Program-made: the position numbers and the translations under genes | Assembly: GCA_014281115.1 (NCBI GenBank) | Contig: JACONQ010000009.1 | Coordinates: forward strand, 2,108,001 to 2,172,000 | Source of the DNA: Laburnicola sp. R22_1 | Taxonomy: Eukaryota; Ascomycota; Dothideomycetes; Pleosporales; Didymosphaeriaceae | Reading direction: 5' to 3' | Length of the DNA stretch: 64,000 bases | Shown here: positions 44,345 to 54,982 of the stretch, in pieces | Position numbering within the stretch: position 1 is the stretch's first letter | Layout: each line of letters begins with the position of its first letter | Notes under the pieces: generated by a model | Seen by the model: the letters and a program-made list of their open reading frames with translations, nothing else | Databases searched by the model: none | Told to the model about the DNA's origin: nothing

Positions 44345-45361
44345 ATGCCGATATGTCACCACAAGCAACCCACCACCGACCCGACCCGACCCAAACCCCC
44401 CCTGTCACCGATCCGACCCCTCAAGCGACGCAAAAGCTCCCGCGTCCCCAGAAAACACCTCCACAGCGATCCAATCCTCATCTCAACCCACTCACACCAA
44501 CCGAAACCCCCTCTCTCAATGCCGCCCTCCCCCCGGCCAAGCACCACCTCTCCCGCCTCCTCAGGCGCCTCTTCCTCGTCGTCCGCTCCATCGCACCTCC
44601 CCCGCAAACCGCGCGTAACCGCCGAACACACACTCACCCGCGTGCGCGAGAACCAGCGCCGCCACCGCGCCCGCCGCCGCGACCACATAGCGAGTCTAGA
44701 GCAGAAACTCGCAGACACGGAGGCACAACTCGCCGCTGCGCGGGTGGAAATCGAGGCATTGAAGCGGGAGCGAGATGCAGCGCTTGCGGGGGAGAAAGAT
44801 GGGGGATGCGCGCAAGCTGGAAGTAGAGACGGCGGCGAGGCAGAAGCAGAGGACGAACAACGACGCGCGGAGACAATGCGCATCTCATCAACGACGACAG
44901 ACGCCATCACACCGATAAATAGAAATGCTACATCCAGCATCAGCAGCATTCCCCTCGAGACCGACACAGCCCTCTTCACCCTCGAAAACATCCCCCCGGA
45001 CCTATCCCTCTCGAACCTCACCACGCTGCTCGACCTCCCCCTCCCCCTCGCTCTCCCCACCCCCGGCCCTCCACCCTGCTGCACCGACCTCCCCACCACC
45101 CCTCTCATTCCCCCACCTCCCCCAACCTCCCCCGAATGTTCCACCTGCCACACACGACCGCTGCCCCTCCCCTCAGAAAGCACCATGCTCTGCGCCCAAG
45201 CCTATCTGCTGATCCAGCAGCAGAACTTCCGCGGCATCGATGCGGGGACGATCCGGTTGTGGTTGTACCAGGGGTACAGGCGGGCGCAGCGGGAGGGCGA
45301 GGGGTGTAGAGTGGAGAATGGGGCGCTGTTTCGCTTGTTGGATTATATTAGTGGGATGTGA
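44345..45361 (+). CDS. bZIP transcription factor
   Basis: 338 codons, single exon. The basic region is RVRENQRRHRARRRDHI (99-115), with the bZIP signature Asn103-x7-Arg111, followed by a short coiled coil (SLEQKLADTEAQLAAA...EIEALKRE, about 117-143). The C-terminal 60 residues form a conserved block (STMLCAQAYLLIQQQN...WLYQGYRRAQ...EGCRVENGALFRLLDYI) known to me from fungal bZIP proteins of the Yap-like/unknown group. Several Cys lie before it (CC near 247, CSTC near 267), potential redox or metal-sensing residues. Divergent from the arsenite methyltransferase; yeast Yap8/Arr1, a bZIP adjacent to ACR2/ACR3, is the obvious parallel, but orthology is not claimed. The first in-frame ATG overlaps a repeated promoter 12-mer, so the true start may be later (for example M59). 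Confidence 0.85.
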   Translation: MPICHHKQPTTDPTRPKPPLSPIRPLKRRKSSRVPRKHLHSDPILISTHSHQPKPPLSMPPSPRPSTTSPASSGASSSSSAPSHLPRKPRVTAEHTLTRVRENQRRHRARRRDHIASLEQKLADTEAQLAAARVEIEALKRERDAALAGEKDGGCAQAGSRDGGEAEAEDEQRRAETMRISSTTTDAITPINRNATSSISSIPLETDTALFTLENIPPDLSLSNLTTLLDLPLPLALPTPGPPPCCTDLPTTPLIPPPPPTSPECSTCHTRPLPLPSESTMLCAQAYLLIQQQNFRGIDAGTIRLWLYQGYRRAQREGEGCRVENGALFRLLDYISGM

Positions 45362-45708
45362 TGTGAGAGGGGGGGGGGAAATGAAGGAGATGGCGTCTGT
45401 GGGCTTGATTCGGGTATATTTGAGGCGCATGGGCTGTTATCGGAGTTATATGGCAAATACCCGGGATGTGAAGTGGGCTACGAAGTTATGGTGGGCATGT
45501 CTGGAAGGGATGGGAAAAGTGTCAAGTGGTACTGCACTAGCATGTGAGAACATCGTGGTCGGAAAGGAAAATGTTTCATTCAAATAGCTACCCTATACGC
45601 TATGCAGTTACGCCCCCGAACGAACAAAGAAAGTGGACCTCATCCATATCGCCATGAACCTTTTGAGCGGGAATCGTGCATTACATCGTGGGCCATTCTT
45701 CATACAGT
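45362..45708. other. Intergenic between convergent genes
   Basis: 3' flanks of the bZIP gene and STI1. A run of nine G lies just after the bZIP stop. Nothing else seen. Confidence 0.5.
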
Positions 45709-47612
45709 CTATCGACCACCCATGCGGATGACACCTGCGGCCATCAGCTTCTGCACCTTCTGCCGGATGTTCGCGTTCTTGAGATGTTCCTGGAGAGCAG
45801 CCGGGTTGTCCTTCGCTTGCTGCAGGATGCTCTGCATAATGGGGTCTTGCAAGATACTGACAATCTATGTAGAGTTAGCACGCTCGTAGATGCAGTGTGC
45901 AACGGTGAGCTTACCTCGGGGTCTCGCTGGATGCGCTCCATTGTCTGCTGCTCAGTCTCGCCCTCGCGCGCAGAGTACTGAGCCTCTAGCGCCTTTTGTT
46001 CTTGCTGCTGGATCTCGCGGGTATTCTTGCCGCCCTCGTCGTGCTCAGCAGCCTCCGTGCACACGTCGATACACTTGTTGTACTCCCTCATGGCGAAGTA
46101 GGCCTGAGCCTTCCGTAGGTACGCTCGGATGAACTTGGGATCGCGCTTGATAGCCTCGTCGCAATCCTGCACAGCCGAAGGGAACGTCAAGAGCTTGATG
46201 AAGCAGGCGGCGCGGTTGGAGTACCCACGCGGGTCCTCCGGTGCGCGCTTGATCATCTCCGTGTAGGCCTCGACAGCGGCGGGCCAGTCCGCTGCCTTAA
46301 ACTTTGCATTTCCGAGCTCGCGAGCCTTCTCCGCCTCCTCGGGATTGATGTAAGCATCCTTCTCTTGCTTGATCTTGGCTTTCTCTGCTGCTCGCAACTT
46401 GGCGAGCACCTCCGGTGTCCGGTGCTCCATCTGCGCTTTCTGGTAGTTGAGAATAGCGTTCGGTAGGTCACCCATCTTCTCGTATGCAGTGCCAATGCGA
46501 GCAAACGCCTTTGCGACTATCTTGAAATCAGCTCGGATCTCACGAGCATACTCCACGGCCTCGTTGCACGCCTCGATGCAGCCTTGGTAGTCGCCCTTCT
46601 CGAACTTGGCTGCTCCAAGGTTGGTCAGGTAGGCGATGTCCTTGTGCGTCTCCCATGCCTTGGTGTAGTGCTCAATGGCCTGGTCAAACTGACGCTTCTT
46701 GTAAAATTCTGTGCCCTTCTTTTTCTCTTCGTCGGCCTTGAGCTTCGCCTCCTTTGCTGCCTTGTCCTCCTCGGTCTCTTCCGGCTCCGGTTCGGGCGCG
46801 GGCGCCTTCTTCGGCTCCTCCTTGGGTGAAACGAGGTCAGGCATGTCGACATCCTCTTCTGCTTCCCGAGAAGCACCCGCCTGCCGAGCACCCTCCGGCG
46901 GTTCGCCGAACTGCATGTTCATATCTATGCCTAGCAGCACACTCATCACTTGCAGGAACCTCGGGTCCTGCATTGCCATTCCTACATCGTTTGGGTTCTT
47001 CTGTAGCTGCTGGAGCTTGCCCATGAATTCCGTGTCTGCGAGGAGCGGTGCCGTCTTCGGGTTGCTGGCAAGCTTCTGGAACATCTGCGGGTCGTTGAAC
47101 ATGCCCCCAAGACCACCCGAGGCATCACCACCGGCGCCGTCGGCTCTCGCTTCAGCTTCAATGGCGCGCTTCACAGAGTCGAGGCCGGATTTCGCTTGCG
47201 CGTTGTTCGCATCGAGCTTAAGCGCTTGCTCGAAAGCATCTGTTGCGCCCACTGTATTCCGTCAGCAAAGTCCTTCTTTACCACAAATGGATTCTGCATC
47301 ATACCGAGGTCACCGCTGCCGTGCAACGCCGTGCCTTTGCGTCCCCAGCCTTTTGACCAGTCCGGCTTGATTTCCACCACCTTGTTCGCATCCTCGAGCG
47401 CCTTCGTGTAGTCCTTCAGCGAAGCGTAAGCACCAGACCGATTCGAGTACAGCACATGATTTGAGGGGTCGAGCTCGATAGCTTGGGAGAATTTCTCGCT
47501 GCGAACTTGTAAGCATTGCGTAGGCTGGGATTCTGCGGGGAACCTACATCGACTCCTCGAACTTCTTCGCCGCAAAGAGCTTGTTGCCCTCCGCCTTGAG
47601 TGCGTCAGCCAT
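45709..47612 (-). CDS. sti1: Hsp70/Hsp90 co-chaperone Sti1 (Hop)
   Basis: The join is complement(45,709-45,864; 45,915-47,251; 47,305-47,498; 47,548-47,612), 583 aa, introns 50, 53 and 49 bp. Three tetratricopeptide blocks: TPR1 near 1-110 ([39 protein letters not shown]), TPR2A in the middle ([21 protein letters not shown]) and TPR2B ([20 protein letters not shown]). Two Asp-Pro (STI1) domains: [20 protein letters not shown]...DPRFLQVM, and a C-terminal [18 protein letters not shown] ending GVIRMGGR. An acidic/Pro linker ([19 protein letters not shown]) precedes TPR2A. Sti1 passes client proteins from Hsp70 to Hsp90 in the cytosol. All introns restore family sequence in phase. Divergent from the FolB-type gene, 428 bp apart. 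Confidence 0.97.
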
Positions 47613-48040
47613 AGTGGTAGTGAAGAGGTAATTTGAATGTATTTCGAGGTTCGGCTGTGTATAGATCGCGGCGTAGGCAGAGGTGGTGTGGTAAATAAAT
47701 GTTCGGCGGCGGAGTTTCTAGCTCATTCTATAGGCGGAACTGCAACGAAGCCCCGCTACCACCCAGAGGGGAAAGGCGTGACTTCATCTTTAGGGCTTAG
47801 GGCTGAAGGGCGTCGGGGCATTACAGCATCACCGGTCACTATCTGTTTGTCCTTTGCCCTTCCTTTCTCGCAGGGCAGAAAAGAGACTTTTTGCATATCA
47901 AAAGGCATTGTCAGTTGGACATCTCGTCGGCGTGTAGGTGGAGTACCTCTATAGTATTCCCGAAACTGCATTCTTACTTGGCATACAGATTCCTACACTG
48001 GACAATCGATTATATTTCCGGTCACATCAATCGACCAAAT
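47613..48040. promoter_or_regulatory. Shared upstream region of STI1 and the FolB-type gene
   Basis: 428 bp between divergent start codons. Scattered TTC/GAA blocks (for example TTCTAGCTCATTCTATAGG and CGGAACTGC near 47,716-47,745) might be weak heat-shock elements, expected for STI1, but no perfect array is visible. Confidence 0.4.
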
Positions 48041-48888
48041 ATGCAGGAAGTCGTGCGACAAGCTGTATGGGAGGCTGAGCCTACCCAAATGGCCGTTACA
48101 GACAAGATTACTGTCCGCAATCTGCAGGTCACTGTCAATGCAGGCGTGGATGTTTGGGGAAGGAAAAAGAAGCAACGAGCTCTGGTGACCGTTACACTAT
48201 CTTTGTCTAAGCCTTTCCAATCTGCTGCGGAATCAGATGCTCTCGATAACAGCACCGTCCACTACGGGAAGCTCAGCAAAGATATCCAAGCCAGGGTCGA
48301 GGCCCGCGCACAAGACGTTGACCATCTGCTTACAGGCTCCCTACTTGAAGATATAAGGGCCCAGGCAGAAAGAACAGCTGGTGATACACCCTTGACTTCA
48401 ATCCAGGTCGACATGTTCTACCCAAAAGGTAGCATGTTTGGAGACGGCGCCGGGTGTTTGATCCAATGCCTCGAGAAAGACAAGGCTCGTTCACAAGTAC
48501 TATATCTTCGCAATCTCCGGATACCATGCCTAATAGGGGTGAACTCCAACGAAAGGCTGCGGAAGCAGCCGGTAGTTGTCAATATCTGGATCGAATGCAT
48601 CAGCGTTGCGCGAATCGACGTATACCCGGAACTTGAAGCCGCCGTGGTAGACGTAAGACAAATTTTCCTATCATCAATCCCGATACTGACAGTTTCAAGG
48701 TGATCTCGTCATCTGCTTTTGAAACGCTCGAATCTCTATCAACCACGGTCGTCCAACATCTCCGGGAGAGCTTCTTCGCAGAAGAGGACAAGAATGCCTT
48801 CATCAGACTCCGGATTGAAAAGCCGCAGGCAGTACCTGCAGCAGACGCGCCAATCATCGAGATATTCCGACCCGTTCATGTAGGATAG
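48041..48888 (+). CDS. Tandem FolB-type dihydroneopterin aldolase-like protein
   Basis: Join(48,041-48,652; 48,700-48,888), 266 aa. Two consecutive FolB (dihydroneopterin aldolase) modules: the first, about 20-130, starts DKITVRNLQVTVNAGVDVWG and carries the beta-strand QRALVTVTLSLSKPF; the second, about 150-260, starts VLYLRNLRIPCLIGVNSNER with QPVVVNIWIE. In fungal folate synthesis this activity is the N-terminal part of the trifunctional Fol1 protein; here it is free-standing, with no HPPK or DHPS domain. The 47-bp intron needs an AAG acceptor (TTTCAAG) to keep phase; the upstream CAG would cause an early stop. The start at 48,041 gives MQEVVRQAVW; an upstream ATG at 47,891 is in frame but lies in an unlikely leader. 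Confidence 0.85.
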
Positions 48889-50259
48889 GCACCTTCCCGT
48901 CTGCGTAGTCGAAAAATGTTCATGTCTATGCTGAGACTATAGCATCGAACATCAGTGAGACTTCAACACCCCATTGCATTCTTGGAAGATCAAGATATTG
49001 ATCTCGCTGTTTCGACCCTGCTTTAGCGCAGACGCGAAGATGTACTGGCATACCCTGCAAGATACGGGTCTCGTCTACCGCTTTGGATTTTGACGATATA
49101 TATTTCAATAGATTTTCGGCGAGAGGAAAAAGCGAATGGCAATACACAAATCTCCCCAGGCTGCATTGCTCAGCTGAGTTCCGTATCGATTGATATTAGC
49201 CGCAGAGGGGTGGTTTGCTGAAGTTCCAGAAAAACATAACTCGGGCAGCGTTAGCCAGCCAGATACCGGTATTCGACTATATTATCCCGAGTCCGACACT
49301 GGTTGTTCATTTTAGGGAGCTGTCCGCCTAGTAAATGGGTATCTCCACCGCCTGCGTGTCCCCACGTGGGTTAAACGAGGCGGGCTACCATGCGCGCCAC
49401 AAATACAGCCTGCATGCAGAGGCGTTCGCTTCAACACTCGTCTAGAACTTTTATCGGAACGCCTCTTCAATTGAATCCAGCAGTGAGGAGGTCTTCTGGA
49501 CTCGCTTTCGCATGCACTGCAAAGGAGCAACCCCAGAGCACGCATACCTACGCTTCGGGTCCGTCGCCGAGGCCGGAGCGCCATCACGCTGGCCATGTCT
49601 GACCGCCTTCTGCCCCTGTCCGGTCGCTTTCCCGCGGGGCTCGCAGCTCGGAAGCCACCCAGAGGCTCGAGCTGGGGGCTGGAGCGCAGGCCTGAGGCGG
49701 GAGACATGGGGGTTGTGATAAATTTGCACACAGGAGCTTTGACCCCTGGCAGCTGCTAACCCTCAACAACAATTGTGCATCGTGTGTTTGCGGAGCGTCG
49801 GCAATTGCAGGGCTTCAGTTGGTGTGCGTGTCCCGTGGTTGAATTGCCACTCCAGACGTTTTGTTGGTGAAAGAATTTCGCATCCTTGCGGGCGATAGCT
49901 GATCGCTACGACGCGATGACGAACGAGAGGTGAGGGGTATGGATTGGCGAGCTGCAGGGTGCGAAGCTTTAAAGGCACATCAGGATACATGTGGCTGCCG
50001 CCTTTTGACGGGCATGGCAACTAGTCGGCGGCGGCGAGGTATAAAAGTGCAACGCTGCTCGGAATTATGCCTCAATTCACAGTGCACCTTCTATTCCGCC
50101 GGTCGAGCACGTTCTCGCCTGCTGCCCCACGTCGTCGCAGCCGCACAGACCACAGCGCCGGTCCTTGAAGTACCAACAAGTTTCCGCGCGCTCTTTTGCT
50201 CCTAAACCTTCTCGCTCTCCCTCCCTTTATACTTTCTCCCCAGATACACATCCATCAGG
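48889..50259. other. Intergenic, upstream of the UGP gene
   Basis: 1.37 kb. Frames on both strands at 49,310-49,770 lack domains. The last 220 bp hold a TATA box and a pyrimidine-rich leader before the UGP start. Nothing else recognised. Confidence 0.5.
50040..50047 (+). promoter_or_regulatory. TATA box of the UGP gene
   Basis: TATAAAAG lies 213 bp before the first UGP ATG and is followed by a C/T-rich leader (CTCTCCCTCCCTTTATACTTTC) typical of strongly expressed fungal genes. Confidence 0.65.
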
Positions 50260-52474
50260 ATGGCCTCTCGCGCTATCCCCTCGCACTTGAAGCCCGCTTC
50301 GGCCGCCGGCGGCGACGAGCAATTCGGCCAGCGCCATCACGGTTCGTAGCCCAGAGATATGCCATGCAGTGTCCCGCTGTGCTACCATGCTGGGGACTCG
50401 TTAGACTGAACTCTACTGACTTTGACAAGGCAAAACGGCCTCACATTTTGTGCGTATCTTTCCCCGCAATCCCTCGTCCTGCATTCTATCATGAAAGCGA
50501 AGCTGTTGTCTTGAACGTTGTTGCTCCGATTTGGCTGGAGGGGGTGGTGACGACACAGGCGTGGAAGGAGCGACCCACACAAGCACTTAGTACCTGCGGT
50601 ACGGGTCCTTCCAACACTTATAAAACGCTGGTTCTTCACAACAGAGCAGGCTCAACGTTGCAGACCGCTGCTTGGAGATTCCTGTCACCAGCAACTTCGC
50701 TCGCTCCGCCCTGTGGCCGACCCGCGTACCACCAGCAATGTCCCCACAGCCAGCAATACTGCTTCAGCAGTTCCAAGACTCCCTCGACGGCAGCTGGGAG
50801 TCGACTACCACGACCAGCTCCGAGTTGGAATCAATCTCTTCGTCAGATCTAACCGCCGACCAGGCTTTTGAGAATACCTCCACGAACGTCGCGGCGTCGC
50901 AGATGCGAAATGCCCTCAACAAGCTCGCCGACACGGTCCCCGAAAACACAGATGAGAGGAAGGTAAGCATCACAACCCCGTGCAAACAGTTGCCAGTAAC
51001 GGCCCTGGGTGGTTCGAGTTGGGGGTATTCACTGCCTTCACTCACCTTCTACGACCCGGGCCTGTTTGCACAACCATCGTAGGCTGCGGGTGCTTACCAG
51101 TTGCAGCGTTTCGAAACCGAGATGGACAACTTCTTCGCACTCTTCCGGCGATACCTGAACGACAAGGCCAAGGGCACTGCCATTGACTGGAACCGCATCG
51201 CTCCCCCGAAGGCCGAGCAAGTCGTCAACTATGACGACCTCGCCAACTCCGAGGCGGTCGACTACCTGAACAAATTGGCTGTGGTCAAGCTGAACGGTGG
51301 TCTGGGTACTTCCATGGGTTGCGTTGGCCCCAAGTCGGTGATTGAGGTCCGCGACGGCATGTCCTTCCTTGACCTGTCTGTGCGCCAGATTGAGTACCTC
51401 AACCGGCAATACGATGTCAATGTGCCGTTTGTGCTCATGAACTCGTTTAACACCGACTCTGATACCGCCAACATCATCAAGAAGTACGAGGGCCATAACA
51501 TTGACATACTCACCTTCAACCAGTCCAAGTACCCGCGTGTGCTCAAGGACTCGCTACTACCCGCACCCAAGTCTGCCGACTCCGACATTGCCAACTGGTA
51601 CCCCCCGGGCCACGGTGACGTGTTTGAGTCGCTATACAACTCCGGTATCCTTGAAAAGCTCATTGAGCGCGGCATCGAGTACATCTTCCTGTCCAACGCT
51701 GACAACTTGGGCGCTGTCGTCGATCTCCGCATCCTCCAGCACATGGTTGACTCCAAGGCGGAGTACATCATGGAGTTGACCGACAAGACCAAGGCCGACG
51801 TCAAGGGTGGTACTATCATTGACTATGAGGGCTCGGTCCGCCTTCTCGAAATCGCACAGGTGCCTAAGGAGCACGTCAACGAGTTCAAGTCGATCAAGAA
51901 GTTCAAGTACTTCAACACCAACAACATTTGGATGAACCTGAAGGCCATCAAGCGCGTCGTGGAGAACAACGAGCTCGCCATGGAGATCATCCCCAACGGC
52001 AAGTCGATTCCTGCGGACAAGAAGGGCGAGGCGGACGTGTCGGTCCTCCAACTCGAGACGGCCGTCGGTGCGGCTATTCGCCACTTCAAGAACGCCCACG
52101 GTGTCAACGTACCCAGACGACGCTTCTTGCCCGTCAAGACTTGCTCGGATCTCATGCTTGTCAAGTCGGATCTCTATACACTGTCGCACGGCCAGCTGGT
52201 CATCGACCCCAACCGCTTCGGCCCTGCGCCGCTCATTAAGCTCGGCAGTGACTTCAAGAAGGTGTCAAGCTTCCAGTCGCGCATTCCGTCGATCCCCAAG
52301 ATTGTAGAACTTGATCATCTCACCATCACGGGCCCAGTGAACCTTGGGCGCGGGGTGACTATGAAGGGTACCGTCATCATTGTCGCTACGGAGGGCCAGA
52401 CGATCGACATCCCGCCAGGCTCTATTCTCGAGAACGTGGTGGTGCAGGGTTCGCTCAGGTTGCTCGAGCACTAG
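50260..52474 (+). CDS. ugp1: UTP-glucose-1-phosphate uridylyltransferase
   Basis: Join(50,260-50,341; 50,430-50,449; 50,864-50,962; 51,107-52,474), 522 aa. It makes UDP-glucose (EC 2.7.7.9) for cell-wall glucan, glycogen and trehalose in the cytosol. The UDPGP family is certain from [18 protein letters not shown], the nucleotide-binding loop [11 protein letters not shown] (128-138), [24 protein letters not shown] and the C-terminal beta-helix ending [15 protein letters not shown]. Exons 1-3 were assembled by phase: [12 protein letters not shown]..., then a 20-nt micro-exon giving GKTASHF, then [18 protein letters not shown], as in other fungal UGPs. Introns are 88, 414 and 144 bp; intron 1 uses an AAG acceptor. 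Intron 3 has nearby acceptors (CCAG at 51,100, GCAG at 51,106), and I chose the second. Intron 2 contains a possible second promoter and first exon. Confidence 0.93.
50619..50625 (+). promoter_or_regulatory. Possible internal TATA box for a second UGP transcript
   Basis: TATAAAA inside intron 2, 113 bp upstream of an ATG at 50,738 with good context (CAGCAATGTC). From that ATG the frame runs without a stop, in phase, into exon 3, giving a different N-terminus ([20 protein letters not shown]...). An alternative start at 50,672 is also in frame. Confidence 0.4.
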
Positions 52475-53073
52475 GGTGTGGCTGGTTTGCGCAGTAGGTT
52501 TGCCCAGGCAGTAGGATGAGCATTCACGATGAAGGGCATGCATGCTTGGTTGGAGGTAAGAAAGTAAGGGTTTGCCCTAATGTTTATGGATTGTAATAGA
52601 AACGATAACATTTTGCATCTTATTAGAGGATCTAATGACTGTGGTTCCTGGGTGCATGTTGCTGCCCGAATTTGGCCTGTGCCTGGACGAGCAGGGATGG
52701 TGGTTGTTCAGCGCGGTGTGATGTCAGTTGGCCATGGCTTGGGCCTGCCCCGCGCAGGCTTACACCTGGGACTCGGGAGAAGACACCACTCAGGGCTCTC
52801 CAAGCTTGCAGCGCGCCGAGAGGCGCAGCCAGCCGGCGAGTGGGCACTGGGCTGCCTTGCGCAGGCCTTTGTAGCCCTGTCTTTTACAAGATACGCGTCG
52901 TAGACCTACTACTTTGATATAATAGTCGCATGCCGTGGTGAGACCGCATACCGCAGACGGCAGACGGCAGACAGCAGCACTCCGAGCTCCAACCCCATTC
53001 GAACCGCGCACATCCCGGACGTGCCGAACCCACGCCCAACCTTCCATGATAGCTACAAGAACATACCCTCGCC
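52475..53073. other. Intergenic between co-directional genes
   Basis: 3' flank of the UGP gene and the promoter of the DUF7514 gene, including a GCAGACGGCAGACGGCAGAC short direct repeat near 52,953. No gene supported. Confidence 0.5.
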
Positions 53074-54982
53074 ATGGCTTCGGATGCAAACGACGCGAGT
53101 GCGAGTGCTCAGAACGCCGGAAATGCGGATGCAGCGCATAGAGAGGCGTCTGATTATTGGGGTTACCTGATCAAGCCAGACAAGTGCGGGACCGAACTGT
53201 TCGATCGGTTGCTGAAGGGCATCGCCGAGGTTATTGTGAGTGGCCATGCGACTACAAAGCTTTGTGAACTGGGAGTTGGACAGTCATTGATGCATGCCAC
53301 AACAGAGCAAAACATTCGAGCCCAGCGACTCGCCAGACCTCACGCCCTCGCAAATCGCCGCCTTCTACCGCGCCGTGGGCGGCAACTACGACGTCTTGTT
53401 CATCGAGACGCCGCCTCCATCCCTATCCTTCATCTACCGCTCGCTCGGCGCGTTCCACAGCCTCCAGCCTGGGCCTGGCGATGACGGCTACTCCGCTCCC
53501 ACGCTCCCAGCGTTGAAGAGACAAGGATACGTGACCTGGCAGACCATCCAGCTCTTGCTTGGCCCTGAAGACCACGTGCCGCTTCTACAAAATGCGGTAA
53601 AGCAGTTCGACGTCGTGGACCCGGAGACGGGCAACTTGTTCCCCAAAGTGCTACCCAAAGAGTGTCTGCCGGATAAGCCCGACGATGCCATGGAAGCCTG
53701 GTACGAGACTGTTGCTGCTCGGCTCAAGCGTGAAGCGGAAGAGGATAGCTCCGAGAACGAAAACGTGCCGCATGTGCGTGTCCACGCTGACGAGCGTGCA
53801 CCCCGCGTCTCGACCGACCTGTCTGGCGATTCGGCGGATGAGAAATACGCGGCCGCGAGCTACTTCTCAGACCCTCTGTACCGCAAAGCAAGGCACACCA
53901 GAGAGCCATTCATCCGACACGTGTCAAAGCAGCCCGCACATGCATACGAGGATCCCTCCCGAGGCCGACTGACCAACAGCGTGCGGCACATGTTAAACCC
54001 CTTCAGCAAGCGGCGCAACGTCCCTGGTCGCTACTTCGAAGAAGACAGTCTCTCCGACGACGACGACGACCGAACACCCGTAGCTTCCGTCCCGCCCCCC
54101 GCCCCACGCTACGTCTCCCACCCCTCTCAAATCTCACACAAGCGTCCCCACCGCCCAAGACGAGGTAGTACCCTCTCCTCCACCGACTCCGACTCCGACG
54201 CAGACCGCACACCCCACCACCGACGGAGCCCCGTCCTCCGCCAGCGCCGCTCCCACGACCCACCCATAAGTCCAAGAGAGTACTTCCCCTCCTACTACGA
54301 AGACGCGCGCTACTCGCCCGCCGACGCGGGGCCCGTCCCCGTAGTACCCCTAAGGAAAGAAGACGCTCCTCCCCCGCCGCCGCTCTACGGCCCGACGAAA
54401 GCGCCGCTCTTCGCAACGCACGTCGCGCAGATCCAAGCGCATAACTACTACGATCGGAGGCCGTCGATGCCGCCGCGGACGTCGTACCGGCCGCAGCACA
54501 ATGTGCGGTATACGGCTGCTGGGCCGTCTGGTCCGCCGCCGCCGCCGCCGCCGGAAAATATAGACGCGGCTTATGCGCGGGAAAGAGAGCGGGATAGGGA
54601 GAGAGATAGAGATCGCGACAGAGACAGAGATAGGGATAGAGATGGGTATGGGAGTAGTGGGCGGTATAGGCGGCGCAGCGAGGATATCCCGTCTAGTCGT
54701 GGGGGCAGGGAGCAGGAGAGAGCGCGGACGAAGAGTCATGATCGGGTGAAGGATGAGTGGGATGAGAGGGAGAGGAGTCGGGAGAGGGAGAGGGAGTTGA
54801 GGGGTGGGAGCGGGAGGGCGGAGGTCCTGGGTGGGAGGGCGCATCGGTATGTTAATGGGGTGAAGGATGGGGTGGGCGTGGGGGGAGGAGGTATCCTGTT
54901 GAGCAGGCGTGGCGGTGAGGTGGGCTTGCCGCTTGGTATGGGGGTTAATTATGGGGAGAGTGTGGTGGAAGGGATGAGGTGA
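53074..54982 (+). CDS. DUF7514-domain protein with RD-repeat tail
   Basis: Join(53,074-53,235; 53,306-54,982), 612 aa, one 70-bp intron. The N-terminal domain (about 28-195) matches the fungal DUF7514 pattern: YWGYLIKPDKCGTELFDRLL, LTPSQIAAFYRAVGGNYDVLF, PALKRQGYVTWQTIQLLL, VDPETGNLFPKVLPKECLP and MEAWYETVAARLKREAEE. The rest is disordered: Ser/Pro/Arg-rich, acidic patches, poly-Pro runs, and an alternating Arg/Asp-Glu stretch (ARERERDRERDRDRDRDRDR) resembling the RD/RE regions of RNA-processing proteins, then a Gly-rich end. Function of the family is unknown. The intron falls within DUF7514 and the phase is exact. Codon use becomes AG/GG-biased towards the 3' end. Confidence 0.88.

Noticed and set aside
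44356..45186. 276-codon minus-strand frame
   Set aside because: It is antisense to the bZIP gene, which has a clear basic region and conserved C-terminus; the Ser/Arg/Gly content is a mirror of the coding strand.
51632..52189. 185-codon minus-strand frame
   Set aside because: It is a shadow of the highly biased UGP coding sequence.
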